A stretch of DNA of 57,342 bases from an uncultured Clostridia bacterium (GTDB lineage Bacteria; Bacillota; Clostridia; Oscillospirales; Ruminococcaceae), in NCBI GenBank assembly GCA_947627205.1, contig CANQVE010000011.1, forward strand, positions 1 to 57,342. Reading direction: 5' to 3'. This document shows, one piece after another, positions 26,085 through 38,106 of the stretch (the stretch's first letter is position 1; every line of letters begins with the position of its first letter). The translations under genes and the position numbers were made by a program. Under the pieces are notes generated by a model. That model had not been told where the DNA came from. It made no database searches and saw only the letters and a program-made list of their open reading frames with translations.

Positions 26085-26636
26085 CTACATTTCTGAAAGT
26101 CTATCGCGTACTTCCATAAGCGCAAAACCGAGAAAATTTGTTCCTTTCCAAAAAAACGGATTTTCAACGTTAGTGTCGTTTTCAGCCATACCTATGCCCC
26201 ATATCCTGTCCAGCGGCGAGGCTTCGACAAGAACTCTGTTCCCCGTACCGAGCAGAAATGCCTTTAGATCCTCATTCTGCGAGAACTTGGCAATATTTCC
26301 CTCGATAACGATTTGACAGCATTTCTCGTCCCAATGCTTCTGAACAAAACCCGAAACCTTTCTTCCGAGCGTTTGGAACTCGTGAGGGTGATTGGCAGAC
26401 ATAATTTCCAAAAACGTTTTCTTGTCACCGAACATCAGCGCTTTCTGAGACATCATATACTGCTCTGCGGTATGGTATTCCAAGCCGTCAACAGTAAATT
26501 TGCAGTCCCACCACTGACTGAAGCAAGCCTTTGAAACGCTTTGGTCATATTCGGACTTTCCGCTCCAGAAAAACACATATTTCAAGCGTTCTCCCGAAGC
26601 GAAAAGTTCACGAACATAATTCAGATCATATTTCAT
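26085..26636 (-). CDS. NADAR family protein (YbiA-like)
   Basis: 183-aa NADAR-fold protein. The family motifs are all here: YVFFWSG, CFSQWWDCKF, LEYHTAEQYMMSQKALMFGD, EASPLDRIWGIGM and FFWKGTNFLGFALMEVR. Members are N-glycosidases: some act on riboflavin-pathway intermediates (YbiA type), others remove ADP-ribose from guanine in nucleic acids. Which applies here cannot be read off. The start ATG 26636 overlaps the glyA TGA by one base (TGATG), so it is translated with glyA; prs follows 44 nt later. Close to kptA, another NAD-related enzyme. Confidence 0.88.
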   Translation of the reverse strand: MKYDLNYVRELFASGERLKYVFFWSGKSEYDQSVSKACFSQWWDCKFTVDGLEYHTAEQYMMSQKALMFGDKKTFLEIMSANHPHEFQTLGRKVSGFVQKHWDEKCCQIVIEGNIAKFSQNEDLKAFLLGTGNRVLVEASPLDRIWGIGMAENDTNVENPFFWKGTNFLGFALMEVRDRLSEM

Positions 26637-27889
26637 CACTCGTAAAGCGGGTATTTCTTAGTAAGCTCGGTCACCATCAAGCGAACCTTTTCGGCGTTGC
26701 CCTCGAAATCCTTTGCTACAAGATAAATGCACTCGCCGATTATCTTCATATCGTCCTCTTTAAGACCTCTCGTTGTTACGGCGGGAGTTCCTATGCGGAC
26801 GCCGCTCGTATAAGCAGGCTTTTGCGGATCGTTCGGAATTGCATTTTTGTTTACGGTGATGTAAACCTCGTCGAGCTTTGTTTCAAGCTCCTTGCCCGTG
26901 ATATTGAACGGACGCAGGTCAACGAGCATAAGGTGGTTATCCGTACCGCCCGAAACAAGGTCAAATCCCTTTTCGAGCAGAGTATCGGCAAGAACCTTTG
27001 CGTTCTTTACTATCTGCTCACCGTATGCCTTAAATTCGGGTTTTAACGCCTCGCCGAAGCAAACTGCTTTTCCCGCTATAACATGCATAAGAGGACCGCC
27101 CTGTGTTCCGGGGAAGATAGCCGAATTTATTTTCTTTGCGAGATACTCGTTGTTTGTGAGGATAAGACCGCCGCGAGGACCGCGGAGAGTTTTATGAGTG
27201 GTAGTGGTTACTATATCGGCATAAGGCACGGGGCTTAAATGCTGTCCTGTTGCTACAAGACCTGCAATATGCGCCATATCTACCATAAGGTATGCGCCTA
27301 CTGCCCTTGCTATCTGTGAGAGCTTTACGAAATCAATTGCACGGGGATAAGCAGACGCACCCGCGACAATGAGTTTCGGCTTGCATTTATTAGCCTGCTT
27401 GTACAGTTCCTCATAGTCGATAAAGCCCTCGTCGTTCGTACCGTAGGGAACGAAGTTAAAATACTTTCCCGAAATGTTTACGGGAGAACCGTGGGTAAGA
27501 TGTCCGCCGTGTGCGAGGCTCATTCCCATAACGGTATCGCCGGGCTGTAAAAGCGCAACGTAAACCGCCGTATTTGCCTGCGCGCCCGAATGTGCCTGGA
27601 CATTTGCAAACTTCGCACCGAAGAGCTTTTTTGCGCGCTCTATTGCGATATTCTCTACAATATCGACATCTTCACAGCCGCCGTAATAGCGCTTTCCGGG
27701 ATAGCCCTCCGCATATTTGTTTGTAAGGACGCTGCCCATTGCCGCCATAACTGCGGGAGAAACGATATTCTCGCTCGCTATAAGCTCAAGATTGCGTTTC
27801 TGACGCGCAAGCTCAAGTCCCATTGCGTCGGCAACTTCCTTGTCATACTGTCCGAGAAAGCCGATAGTATCCACCAAATCGTTGTACAT
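26636..27889 (-). CDS. glyA: serine hydroxymethyltransferase
   Basis: 417-aa PLP enzyme interconverting serine and glycine while loading tetrahydrofolate with a C1 unit. Visible: [15 protein letters not shown] at the N-terminus, [25 protein letters not shown], and the PLP Lys in [14 protein letters not shown] (about residue 226). Full length. ATG 27889 follows AAAAAGGAGA; an upstream extension is rejected. First gene of an operon with NADAR, prs and rarA, behind a sigma-A promoter at 27948. Confidence 0.96.
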   Translation of the reverse strand: MYNDLVDTIGFLGQYDKEVADAMGLELARQKRNLELIASENIVSPAVMAAMGSVLTNKYAEGYPGKRYYGGCEDVDIVENIAIERAKKLFGAKFANVQAHSGAQANTAVYVALLQPGDTVMGMSLAHGGHLTHGSPVNISGKYFNFVPYGTNDEGFIDYEELYKQANKCKPKLIVAGASAYPRAIDFVKLSQIARAVGAYLMVDMAHIAGLVATGQHLSPVPYADIVTTTTHKTLRGPRGGLILTNNEYLAKKINSAIFPGTQGGPLMHVIAGKAVCFGEALKPEFKAYGEQIVKNAKVLADTLLEKGFDLVSGGTDNHLMLVDLRPFNITGKELETKLDEVYITVNKNAIPNDPQKPAYTSGVRIGTPAVTTRGLKEDDMKIIGECIYLVAKDFEGNAEKVRLMVTELTKKYPLYE

Positions 27890-27947
27890 AAAAATCTCCT
27901 TTTTCAAGAAATTGACCGAGCAGTTTTGCTCAAATCATCACAGAATA

Positions 27948-27976
27948 ATTTTACCATAAAATCAACTTTATTTCAA
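27948..27976 (-). promoter_or_regulatory. sigma-A promoter for glyA operon
   Basis: Minus-strand TTGAAA (27976-27971), 17 bp, TAAAAT (27953-27948) with extended TGG. The leader holds a small hairpin GAGCA-AAAC-TGCTC but no riboswitch-like fold. Confidence 0.7.
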
Positions 27977-28001
27977 CCGCTTTTTTAAATTTTTCCAAAG
28001 A

Positions 28002-29084
28002 TCAGACAAATTCCGCTATTTTGTCGCCCATTTCCGAGCAGGACAGTAGCTTCATGCCCTCGCTCATGATGTCGCCCGTGCGATAGCCTGCTTCTAAAAC
28101 ACCGCTTACGGCATTTTCAACGGCATCTGCCTCTTTGTCCATTTTGAACGAATATCTTAACATCATAGCGGCGGAAAGGATAGTAGCTATAGGATTTGCT
28201 TTGTTCTTTCCTGCGATATCGGGCGCAGAGCCGCCGCTCGGCTCGTAAAGTCCGAAACTCGTTTCGTTCATTGAAGCGGAAGCTAACATTCCAATTGAAC
28301 CCGTTATCATTGACGCTTCGTCCGACAGGATATCGCCGAACATATTTTCAGTTACCATAACGTCAAACTGCGCGGGATCTTTTACGAGCTGCATTGCAGA
28401 ATTGTCCACGAGCATGTGTTCAAGAGTAACTTCGGGATATTCCTTTGCTACTTCTTCTACAACTTTTCTCCAAAGGCGCGAGCTGTCGAGGACGTTTGCC
28501 TTATCGACGCTCGTAACTTTTTTTCTTCTCTGCATTGCAACATCAAAAGCCTTTTTCGCAATTCTGCGTATTTCGTTCTCGTCGTATTTCAGCGTGTCAA
28601 TTGCGGTCATAACGCCGTCTACTTCTTCGGTCTTACGTTCGCCGAAATAAAGTCCGCCCGTAAGCTCGCGCATAATGAGCATATCAAAGCCCTTGTCCGC
28701 TATTTCCTTTTTAAGCGGGCAAGCCTCGGAAAGCTGTTTATAAAGCACGCAAGGACGAAGATTTGCGAAAAGTCCTAATGCCTTGCGAAGTCCTAAAAGC
28801 CCTGCTTCGGGGCGAAGATTTGCGGGGAGTTTATACCACGGAGATGTGGTTGTGTTTCCGCCTATTGAACCCATTAACACCGCGTCTGACGCTTTGCATC
28901 TTTCAATAGTTTCATCTGTCAGCGGAACGCCGTTTGCGTCTATAGAACAGCCGCCCATAAGGAGCTGTTCGTAGTTGAACTTATGACAGAATTTTTCCGC
29001 GACCTTGTCAAGGACTTTCATAGCTTCTGTTACTATTTCAGGTCCTATGCCGTCGCCTTTGATAACAGCAATATTCTTTTCCAT
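28002..29084 (-). CDS. leuB: 3-isopropylmalate dehydrogenase
   Basis: 360-aa NAD-dependent oxidative decarboxylase of leucine synthesis. IKGDGIGPEIVTEA near the N-terminus, LRKALGLFANLRP and MRELTGGLYFGER in the substrate region, VDNSAMQLV with DVMVTENMFGDILSDEAS for metal and substrate, and the NAD motif GLYEPSGGSAPDIAGK are all intact. ATG 29084 follows AAGAGGTAA. It is the last gene of leuC-Dabb-leuD-kptA-leuB; leuA is not in the window. 16 nt separate it from kptA. Confidence 0.96.
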   Translation of the reverse strand: MEKNIAVIKGDGIGPEIVTEAMKVLDKVAEKFCHKFNYEQLLMGGCSIDANGVPLTDETIERCKASDAVLMGSIGGNTTTSPWYKLPANLRPEAGLLGLRKALGLFANLRPCVLYKQLSEACPLKKEIADKGFDMLIMRELTGGLYFGERKTEEVDGVMTAIDTLKYDENEIRRIAKKAFDVAMQRRKKVTSVDKANVLDSSRLWRKVVEEVAKEYPEVTLEHMLVDNSAMQLVKDPAQFDVMVTENMFGDILSDEASMITGSIGMLASASMNETSFGLYEPSGGSAPDIAGKNKANPIATILSAAMMLRYSFKMDKEADAVENAVSGVLEAGYRTGDIMSEGMKLLSCSEMGDKIAEFV

Positions 29085-29100
29085 CGGGAATTACCTCTTT

Positions 29101-29643
29101 TCATTTATATTCTTCGAGAAACTCGGGCGGTACTGCTTTTGTCAGCCACACGCCGTTTTCCGAGATCCAAAACTTATATCCGCGCCTGTACATTTCGCCC
29201 GTTTTAACAATGAACACAAAGGGCTTTCCGTGTCTTTTGCCCACTTTTACGGCGGTTTCGGCATCTTTTGAAAGATGAACATACAGCCGCGACATAGGCT
29301 TTAAACCTCCGCTTTTTATTGACTCGGAAAATCTCTCTCCCGTTCCGTGGAAAAGTATTTCGGGAGGGATCGCCTCTTTAAGCTCGACATCAACGTTTAT
29401 TGAATGACCTTGGTTTGCGCGGATCTTTGTTTTATCGTCGTTAAAGGAATACCGTCCTTTTTCGTCGGTGCGGACTATTTCCTCGAGCGTTTCCATATTG
29501 ATCGAATGTCCGCTTTTGTTTATTCCGTCCATAAGCTCATCTACACTTGCCCAACCGTTTCGGTCGAGCGAAATGCCGATAGTTTCGGGCTTATGACGAA
29601 GAACAAGCGCAATAAACTTACTAAGCTCGGTCAGACTTTTCAT
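29101..29643 (-). CDS. kptA: RNA 2'-phosphotransferase Tpt1/KptA
   Basis: 180-aa enzyme that moves an internal RNA 2'-phosphate to NAD, giving ADP-ribose 1'',2''-cyclic phosphate and nicotinamide. The N-terminal winged helix and C-terminal ART-like fold are recognisable. The catalytic tetrad known for Tpt1 is complete: Arg16, His17 (VLRHKPE), Arg64 (GRYSF) and Arg119 (MSRLYVHLS); RANQGHS (75-81) and LFHGT (97-101) are conserved. The start overlaps the leuD stop (ATGA), so translation is coupled. No bacterial tRNA-splicing ligase of the fungal type is evident here, so its substrate is unclear. Confidence 0.93.
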   Translation of the reverse strand: MKSLTELSKFIALVLRHKPETIGISLDRNGWASVDELMDGINKSGHSINMETLEEIVRTDEKGRYSFNDDKTKIRANQGHSINVDVELKEAIPPEILFHGTGERFSESIKSGGLKPMSRLYVHLSKDAETAVKVGKRHGKPFVFIVKTGEMYRRGYKFWISENGVWLTKAVPPEFLEEYK

Positions 29644-30122
29644 TTTTTGATAGAATTAAGCAGTCCGCCCTTGTTAATTATATCCTTTATAAATTCCGGG
29701 AACGGCAGAGCCTGATAAGTCTTGTTTTTGGTGATATTGGTGATAACTCCGCTGTCGAAGTCTATCTCTACTTCGTTTCCGTTTTCGATATCCTTTGCCG
29801 CTTCGTCACATTCGAGTATAGGCAAGCCGATGTTTATGGAATTACGATAGAAAATTCTCGCGAAAGTTGACGCTATTACACAGCTTATACCGCTCGCTTT
29901 TATCGCGATAGGCGCGTGCTCGCGGGAGCTTCCGCAGCCGAAATTCATATTCGCAACGATTATATCGCCGTCTTTAACGTTCTTTACAAAATCCTTGTCG
30001 ATATCCTCCATACAGTGAGCGGCAAGCTCCTTATGGTCGGCGGTATTTAAATATCGCGCGGGAATAATTACGTCCGTATCGACGTTATCTCCGTATTTAT
30101 GTACAATTCCGTGTGCTTTCAT
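29640..30122 (-). CDS. leuD: 3-isopropylmalate dehydratase small subunit
   Basis: 160-aa small subunit of isopropylmalate isomerase, the swivel domain partner of Leu[36 protein letters not shown] and [18 protein letters not shown] are the standard motifs. The short form (about 160 aa) goes with the 420-aa LeuC, as here. Dabb precedes it by 11 nt; kptA overlaps its stop by 4 nt. Confidence 0.95.
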   Translation of the reverse strand: MKAHGIVHKYGDNVDTDVIIPARYLNTADHKELAAHCMEDIDKDFVKNVKDGDIIVANMNFGCGSSREHAPIAIKASGISCVIASTFARIFYRNSINIGLPILECDEAAKDIENGNEVEIDFDSGVITNITKNKTYQALPFPEFIKDIINKGGLLNSIKK

Positions 30123-30133
30123 TTCTATTCTCC

Positions 30134-30433
30134 TTATATTTCAAAATCAACGCATTTTCTTTCAGCCGTAAACGGTCTGACATAACCGTCGGCAACTTTA
30201 ACGTGTTCGGGGTGGACTGCATACGCTTTCAGCGCGTTAAAATCAGCAAACGTGCTGTCGAGCATAAGGTCGCCGTTTGATGTGGGCAACATGTCGGTGA
30301 TTACCTTTATATCCAAAAGCCCGTCAATCTTCCCCTTAAGGCTCTCCAAGCCCTCTTTTATCGCCCTTTTGCGCTCGGCTTTTTCGGTTTCGGGCATTTC
30401 CTTTAAAGTCCAGATGATAATATGCTTTACCAT
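30134..30433 (-). CDS. Dabb (stress-responsive A/B barrel) domain protein
   Basis: 99-aa single-domain protein. [12 protein letters not shown], then [19 protein letters not shown], and [27 protein letters not shown] follow the ferredoxin-like Dabb pattern, including the HPEH motif. Family members range from stress proteins to cyclases; no activity can be predicted. Its ATG overlaps the leuC stop (TAATG) and leuD follows in 11 nt, so it is fully embedded in the leucine genes. Confidence 0.85.
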   Translation of the reverse strand: MVKHIIIWTLKEMPETEKAERKRAIKEGLESLKGKIDGLLDIKVITDMLPTSNGDLMLDSTFADFNALKAYAVHPEHVKVADGYVRPFTAERKCVDFEI

Positions 30434-31695
30434 TATTCAAACTCTCCCGAAATATAGCCCTTGATTGCGCTTGCCGCGGCAACAGCGGGGCTTGCGAGAT
30501 AAACCTCTGACGAGGTATCGCCCATTCTTCCGACAAAATTGCGGTTTGTGGTTGAAACAGCACGCTCATTCGGCGCAAGTATTCCCATATGACCGCCGAG
30601 GCACGGGCCGCAGGTCGGCGCGGAAACTACCATTCCCGCTTCGACAAATGTTTCGAGCAGACCGTTTTTAAGCGCTTCGAGGTAAATTTTCTGCGTTGCG
30701 GGAATAACTATCGCGCGAACGCCCTTTGCGACTTTCTTTCCCTTTACGATTTTCGCCGCAGTTTCAAGATCGCTGTATCTTCCGTTGGTGCAGGAACCGA
30801 TAACGACCTGGTCTATCTTTATGTTCAGCTTTTCCGCTTCGTCGATCGTCTTTGTATTTTCGGGGAGATGCGGGAAAGATACAGTAGGCTTTATTTCACT
30901 AAGATCAATGTCAATTACTCTGCTGTACTTTGCGTCTGCGTCAGCCTTGAATATTTCGGGAGTACGGTCGGAATGTTCTTTTATGTAGGCAAGAGTAACG
31001 TCGTCCACCTCGAAAATTCCGTTCTTTGCGCCCGCTTCAATAGCCATATTCGCCATGCAGAGCCTGTCGTCCATAGAGAGAGTTTTAAGTCCCTCGCCCG
31101 TAAACTCCATAGACTGATAAAGTGCGCCGTCTACGCCTATCATTCCGATAATATGCAGGATAACGTCCTTTCCGCTTACCCACTTGTTGAGCTTTCCCGT
31201 GAGGTTGAATTTTATAGCTGACGGAACTTTGAACCAAGCCTCGCCTGTAGCCATTCCCGCCGCCATATCGGTTGAGCCTACGCCCGTTGAAAACGCTCCG
31301 AGCGCTCCGTATGTGCAGGTGTGGCTGTCTGCGCCTATTACGCAGTCGCCCGCTATTACAAGTCCTTTTTCGGGCAGGAGAGCGTGTTCTATTCCGACGT
31401 TTCCTACGTCGTAATAATTCAGAATGTCGTATTTATCCGCAAAATTACGGCACTGCTGGCACTGTTTTGCCGCCTTTATATCCTTGTTCGGCGTAAAGTG
31501 GTCCATTACGAGCGAGATCTTTGTCTTGTCGAAAACGCCCGTAAAGCCGTTCTTCTCGAACTCGTTGATCGCGACGGGGCTTGTGATGTCGTTGCCCAAG
31601 ACCATATCGAGCTTCGCCCTTATAAGCTGTCCCTCAACAACGCTTTCGAGTCCCGCTTTTTTCGCGAGAATTTTCTGTGTCATTGTCATTCCCAT
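30433..31695 (-). CDS. leuC: 3-isopropylmalate dehydratase large subunit
   Basis: 420-aa aconitase-family subunit carrying the 4Fe-4S cluster. [51 protein letters not shown] and [13 protein letters not shown] give the three cluster Cys. The length is that of the archaeal/clostridial type that pairs with a small LeuD. ATG 31695 lies 7 nt after GGAGGT; a GTG 15 nt upstream overlaps that site and is rejected. The gene begins 16 nt after ligA with no visible promoter or T-box leader. Confidence 0.95.
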   Translation of the reverse strand: MGMTMTQKILAKKAGLESVVEGQLIRAKLDMVLGNDITSPVAINEFEKNGFTGVFDKTKISLVMDHFTPNKDIKAAKQCQQCRNFADKYDILNYYDVGNVGIEHALLPEKGLVIAGDCVIGADSHTCTYGALGAFSTGVGSTDMAAGMATGEAWFKVPSAIKFNLTGKLNKWVSGKDVILHIIGMIGVDGALYQSMEFTGEGLKTLSMDDRLCMANMAIEAGAKNGIFEVDDVTLAYIKEHSDRTPEIFKADADAKYSRVIDIDLSEIKPTVSFPHLPENTKTIDEAEKLNIKIDQVVIGSCTNGRYSDLETAAKIVKGKKVAKGVRAIVIPATQKIYLEALKNGLLETFVEAGMVVSAPTCGPCLGGHMGILAPNERAVSTTNRNFVGRMGDTSSEVYLASPAVAAASAIKGYISGEFE

Positions 31696-31711
31696 TTGTT
31701 TTACCTCCACG

Positions 31712-34385
<2,674 letters not shown>

Positions 34386-34456
34386 ATCATCACCCCATTC
34401 ACTATATGTTTATTATGCGAAAAGGTGATTTAGGACAAGAGACAGTCGATAACAGT

Positions 34457-35857
34457 TCAGCTGTTTATAAACGCTTCAAACGCCTTATATGCTGCGTAGA
34501 CATCGGTCTTTGCGGTTATCTCAAACGGCGCGTGCATAGACATAACGGGAACTCCCACATCAATTGTGTCAACATTCAGATTTGCAATATAAGCCGCGAC
34601 TGTTCCGCCGCCGCCTATATCAACTTTTCCCAGCTCGCCCGTCTGCCAGATGACCTTATTTTTATCGAGGATAGCTCGCACTTCTCCGACAAATTCTGCC
34701 GAAGCGTCGCTCGTTCCGCTTTTTCCGCGCGAACCCGTATATTTTGTAACGCATACTCCGCCGTTTAAAACGCTCGCATTGTTCTTTTCAAATACATCGG
34801 GGAAAGTCGGATCGTATGCGGCGTTTACATCTGCGGAAAGACATTTTGAATTTGAAAGTACATCTCTGCCCTCTTTTCCGAAAGAAGCGGCAAGATCGTC
34901 TATGAAATATCTGAGATAAGCCGAACGAAGTCCCGTGTTTCCGTCGGAGCCTGTTTCCTCTTTATCCGTGAGTATGGCAACGGCTGTTTTACGCAAAGCC
35001 TTTGCTTCGAGGACTGCCATAAGCTCGGTATATGCGCAGACTCTGTCGTCCTGACCATAACCGCCGATAAGGCTTCTGTCAAAGCCTATATCGCAAGCCT
35101 TGAACGCAGGAACAGCTTCGAGCTCCGCCGAAAGAAAATCTTCTTCGGTTATGCCGTATTTTTCATTAAGAAGCATAAGCAGATTGAGCTTTACTCTTTC
35201 GCTTGCTTCGTCGTCCTTAAAGGGGCGGGAACCTATTATAAGATTAAGCTCCTCGCCTTTAACAATCTCCGTCGAGGGGCGCTTCATCTGTGCCGAAGCA
35301 AGATGCGGAAGCAGGTCCGAAACGCAGAACACGGGATCGCCCTCGTCTTCGCCTATGCGTACAACGACCTTGGTGTTGTCAGCTTTTATTATAACTCCGT
35401 GGAGCGAGAGCGGAACTGTCGGCCACTGATATTTTTTGATCCCGCCGTAATAATGCGTCTTGAAATAAGCCACGTCGTCCTTTTCTATCATGGGGTTCTG
35501 CTTCATATCGAGGCGCGGGCTGTCAATATGCGCGGCTACGAGATTTACGCCGTTTTCTACAGGCTCTTTTCCAATAACAGCAAGAATTACCGCCTTTTCG
35601 CGGTTTACAAGATAAACCTTGTCGCCCGCTTTATACTTTTTGTTCTTGTCAAACGGGACAAATCCCGCTTTCTTTGCCTCGCGCTCGATAAATCCTGCCG
35701 CTTCGCGCTCGGTCTTTGCCTCGTCGAGAAACGCCTTATAGCCCTCGCAGAACTTATTGCACTTTCCTACTTCCGCTTCGCTCATTCTGAGATAAGCGTT
35801 TTTTCTCTGCAAAAAGAGTTTTTCTTTAAGATCTTTTGCTGTTTCCTTTTTTGCCAT
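34457..35857 (-). CDS. M18 family aspartyl aminopeptidase
   Basis: 466-aa cytoplasmic zinc aminopeptidase of the tetrahedral family, releasing acidic N-terminal residues. Zinc ligands are in AAHIDSPRLD (about 110-119), GGYGQDDRVCAYTELMA, the DKEETGS catalytic Glu pair, SADVNAAYDP and the C-terminal MHAPFE. Length fits M18 (about 430-480). AAAGGAAG precedes ATG 35857. It follows the lytic transglycosylase gene by 36 nt. Exact peptide preference is unknown. Confidence 0.92.
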   Translation of the reverse strand: MAKKETAKDLKEKLFLQRKNAYLRMSEAEVGKCNKFCEGYKAFLDEAKTEREAAGFIEREAKKAGFVPFDKNKKYKAGDKVYLVNREKAVILAVIGKEPVENGVNLVAAHIDSPRLDMKQNPMIEKDDVAYFKTHYYGGIKKYQWPTVPLSLHGVIIKADNTKVVVRIGEDEGDPVFCVSDLLPHLASAQMKRPSTEIVKGEELNLIIGSRPFKDDEASERVKLNLLMLLNEKYGITEEDFLSAELEAVPAFKACDIGFDRSLIGGYGQDDRVCAYTELMAVLEAKALRKTAVAILTDKEETGSDGNTGLRSAYLRYFIDDLAASFGKEGRDVLSNSKCLSADVNAAYDPTFPDVFEKNNASVLNGGVCVTKYTGSRGKSGTSDASAEFVGEVRAILDKNKVIWQTGELGKVDIGGGGTVAAYIANLNVDTIDVGVPVMSMHAPFEITAKTDVYAAYKAFEAFINS

Positions 35858-35893
35858 TTTTATTTCTTCCTTTCGTTTATTTTGTTCGGTTTA

Positions 35894-36484
35894 TTATTTT
35901 TCCGAATACAGGCTGAGATATGTTTTCATTGTGAAATTTATCTTATCAACATAGTGCGCTGTATCCGAAATAGGTATATGGTCTAAATGCTTTCCGTCGG
36001 AGGAATATTGCTTGTCGGAAAGCCAATTGTTTACGTTATTTCTTCCCGCGTGATAAGCCGCCGCGACGCAGTCGGTATCCTCAAATTCCCTGCAAAGAAA
36101 TCCCAAAAGCCAGCAGCCGTATTCAATATTCTTCTCTGCGGAATACATGTCGTAATAAACGGTATCGCTGTCGCCTTTCTTGTATTTTATCCAGTCGAAA
36201 GTCTCCTCCATTATCTGCATAAGACCTCGCGCTCCAACATCAGAACGTGCGTCGGTCTTAAAATCGCTCTCGGTCTTTATCACAGCATAAACGAGATATT
36301 TATCCAAGCCGTTCTCGCTCGCATATTTTTCGACATAAGCAGAATATTTCAGCGGATAGACCGCTTTCATTATGCTGTTATATCCCCAGATCCCGCCGAT
36401 CAGAAGCAAAGCGGTCAATATGACCGATACCGAAATAATTATCGGCGCTCTGCTCTTTCGTTTTTTCTTTTTGTTTATGATAAT
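35894..36484 (-). CDS. lytic transglycosylase, membrane-anchored
   Basis: About 196 aa. An SLT-type domain cleaves peptidoglycan glycan: YAVIKTESDFKTDARSDVGA with the catalytic Glu, then RGLMQIMEETFDWI, VYYDMYSAEKNIEYGCWLL and AAYHAGRNNVNNWL. With a start at the first ordinary codon (TTG 36418) the protein would lose its basic N-terminus and half of its membrane helix. The open frame continues to 36487 and reads NKKKKRKSRAP before the helix, with AAAAGGTGA a few nt before ATT 36484. I therefore place the start at ATT 36484; ATA or ATC codons next to it are alternatives. It begins exactly at the coaE stop. Confidence 0.75.
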   Translation of the reverse strand: MIINKKKKRKSRAPIIISVSVILTALLLIGGIWGYNSIMKAVYPLKYSAYVEKYASENGLDKYLVYAVIKTESDFKTDARSDVGARGLMQIMEETFDWIKYKKGDSDTVYYDMYSAEKNIEYGCWLLGFLCREFEDTDCVAAAYHAGRNNVNNWLSDKQYSSDGKHLDHIPISDTAHYVDKINFTMKTYLSLYSEK

Positions 36485-37101
36485 TATTCACCTTTTCTGA
36501 TCTTCTTTGCAATTTCAAAAACCGCTTCTTCTACCTCGTTCAAGTCATCACCGTTGTTTTCGATAATATAATCCGACCGAGCGCGGAAAAATTCTTCGTC
36601 ATGCTGTGCGCCAAGCCTCGCAAGAGCCTGTGCCTCGGTTATGCCGTCGCGCTCTGTTATACGCTTTATACAAGTCTCTCTGTCTGCGACAACGCTTACT
36701 ATATGACTGCATAAAATATCCAGCTTTGCCTCGAAAAGCGTCGGAGCATCAAGAAGTATATTTTCACTGTCGGTTACTCTGATAAGCTCCAGAAGCCTGT
36801 AAGTTATAAACGGGAAAATAATATCGAAATATTTTCGGTTCTTTTTCGGATCCGAGAAAACGACCTCAGCGGTCTTTGCCCTGTTGAGCGTTTTGTCGTC
36901 ATTCAGCAGATCTTCCTCAAAATTTTCCGAAAGCTCCTTTAAAAACGCAGGTTCGCACTGAACGAAATGTGCAAGAACATCGCAGTCTATAGCGAAAAAG
37001 CCGTTTAATATAAACTCACTCGAAACAGTCGATTTTCCCGCACCGCTCATTCCCGTAAGTCCTACTATATTTATATCCGTGATCCTTTGCATTTTATTCA
37101 T
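36484..37101 (-). CDS. coaE: dephospho-CoA kinase
   Basis: 205-aa kinase performing the last step of coenzyme A synthesis. P-loop GMSGAGKST at 17-25, DCDVLAHFVQ near 40, and LDAPTLFEAKLDILC (the conserved PLLFE region, here APTLFE) are present, then a LID segment RITERDGITEAQALARL. ATG 37101 lies within the end of sua5 (8-nt overlap) after AAGGTGG. The next gene starts at its stop. Confidence 0.92.
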   Translation of the reverse strand: MNKMQRITDINIVGLTGMSGAGKSTVSSEFILNGFFAIDCDVLAHFVQCEPAFLKELSENFEEDLLNDDKTLNRAKTAEVVFSDPKKNRKYFDIIFPFITYRLLELIRVTDSENILLDAPTLFEAKLDILCSHIVSVVADRETCIKRITERDGITEAQALARLGAQHDEEFFRARSDYIIENNGDDLNEVEEAVFEIAKKIRKGE

Positions 37102-38089
37102 CGACCACCTTAAATCCTGCCGCTCTTATGAGCCTGTTATAAACGGCAAGTCCAACTCCGCTCTTATCGGGAATTTCAACATAGACCTTTTCAATGCCTT
37201 TTTCATCGGCTTTCCTCAAAAGTGCGAACAATCTCTGAGCCTGTATCTCTGCGGTCTCTCCGAAATCCACAAAGCCCTCTCCGTATTCTCCTCTCGACAA
37301 AAACCATGCGTTTTCGCTTTTTCTGGTCTCGCGGAATTTTACAAAATTCCCCGCCCTTTTATTTACAACAAAAACCTCGGCTTTTGGGGAATAATGCTTA
37401 TACTTCATTCCTGGGGAAATAACGCGCTCGTCTGCCTTAGGGGCGGACTCTACTGCCCTGTCTATCTCGACCTCGGCAAATTCGGACAGCATTTCCGCGG
37501 TTATCCCGCCCGGACGGAGAATATGTATCCTGTCATTTACGAAACATATAACCGTGCTTTCTACTCCGACTGCACACTCGCCGCCGTCGATTATAAGCGG
37601 TATCTTTCCGTTCATATCCTCGAAAACGTGCAGTGCGGAAGTGGGGCTTGGTTTTCCCGAAAGATTTGCTGACGGCGCGGCAAGCGGAAAACCGCATTTT
37701 TCGATAACTGCCCTTGCCGCGTCATTTGCGGGCATTCTTACGGCAACCGTTGAAAGTCCGCCGCTCGTTGCGCTTGGAACAATGTCCGTTTTATTGAATA
37801 TCATCGTCAGCGGTCCTGCCCAAAAGCGCTCCGCTAGCCTTTTAGCAAGCTCGGGTATCTCGGTCGTAAGCGGTTTTATCATATCAAAACTGCTTATATG
37901 AACGATAAGCGGGTTGTCCTGCGGTCTGCCTTTTGCGGTGAAAATGCTTTTTACAGCCGTTTCATCAAGTGCATTTGCCGCAAGCCCGTAGACCGTTTCC
38001 GTCGGTATCGCGACTATCCCGCCGTTTTTCAGTATATCGGCGGCTTTTTCAACGCTTTGCTCCGAGAAAGGCAAAATTTCCGTATGCAT
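37094..38089 (-). CDS. sua5: threonylcarbamoyl-AMP synthase (Sua5/YwlC)
   Basis: 331-aa enzyme making threonylcarbamoyl-AMP for tRNA t6A37. The YrdC domain occupies about 1-200: GGIVAIPTETVYGLAAN, AKGRPQDNPL, FWAGPLTMIF and APSANLSGKPSPTSA. The C-terminal Sua5 domain (about 215-331) makes this the two-domain type, as in Bacillus YwlC. It is next to prfA, a common arrangement in Firmicutes, 17 nt downstream. Confidence 0.93.
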   Translation of the reverse strand: MHTEILPFSEQSVEKAADILKNGGIVAIPTETVYGLAANALDETAVKSIFTAKGRPQDNPLIVHISSFDMIKPLTTEIPELAKRLAERFWAGPLTMIFNKTDIVPSATSGGLSTVAVRMPANDAARAVIEKCGFPLAAPSANLSGKPSPTSALHVFEDMNGKIPLIIDGGECAVGVESTVICFVNDRIHILRPGGITAEMLSEFAEVEIDRAVESAPKADERVISPGMKYKHYSPKAEVFVVNKRAGNFVKFRETRKSENAWFLSRGEYGEGFVDFGETAEIQAQRLFALLRKADEKGIEKVYVEIPDKSGVGLAVYNRLIRAAGFKVVDE

Positions 38090-38106
38090 TATTTCACCCT
38101 CCCGCT

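Noticed and set aside
27890-27947. Glycine or other riboswitch before glyA
   Set aside because: The leader is about 55 nt with one small hairpin; no conserved aptamer.
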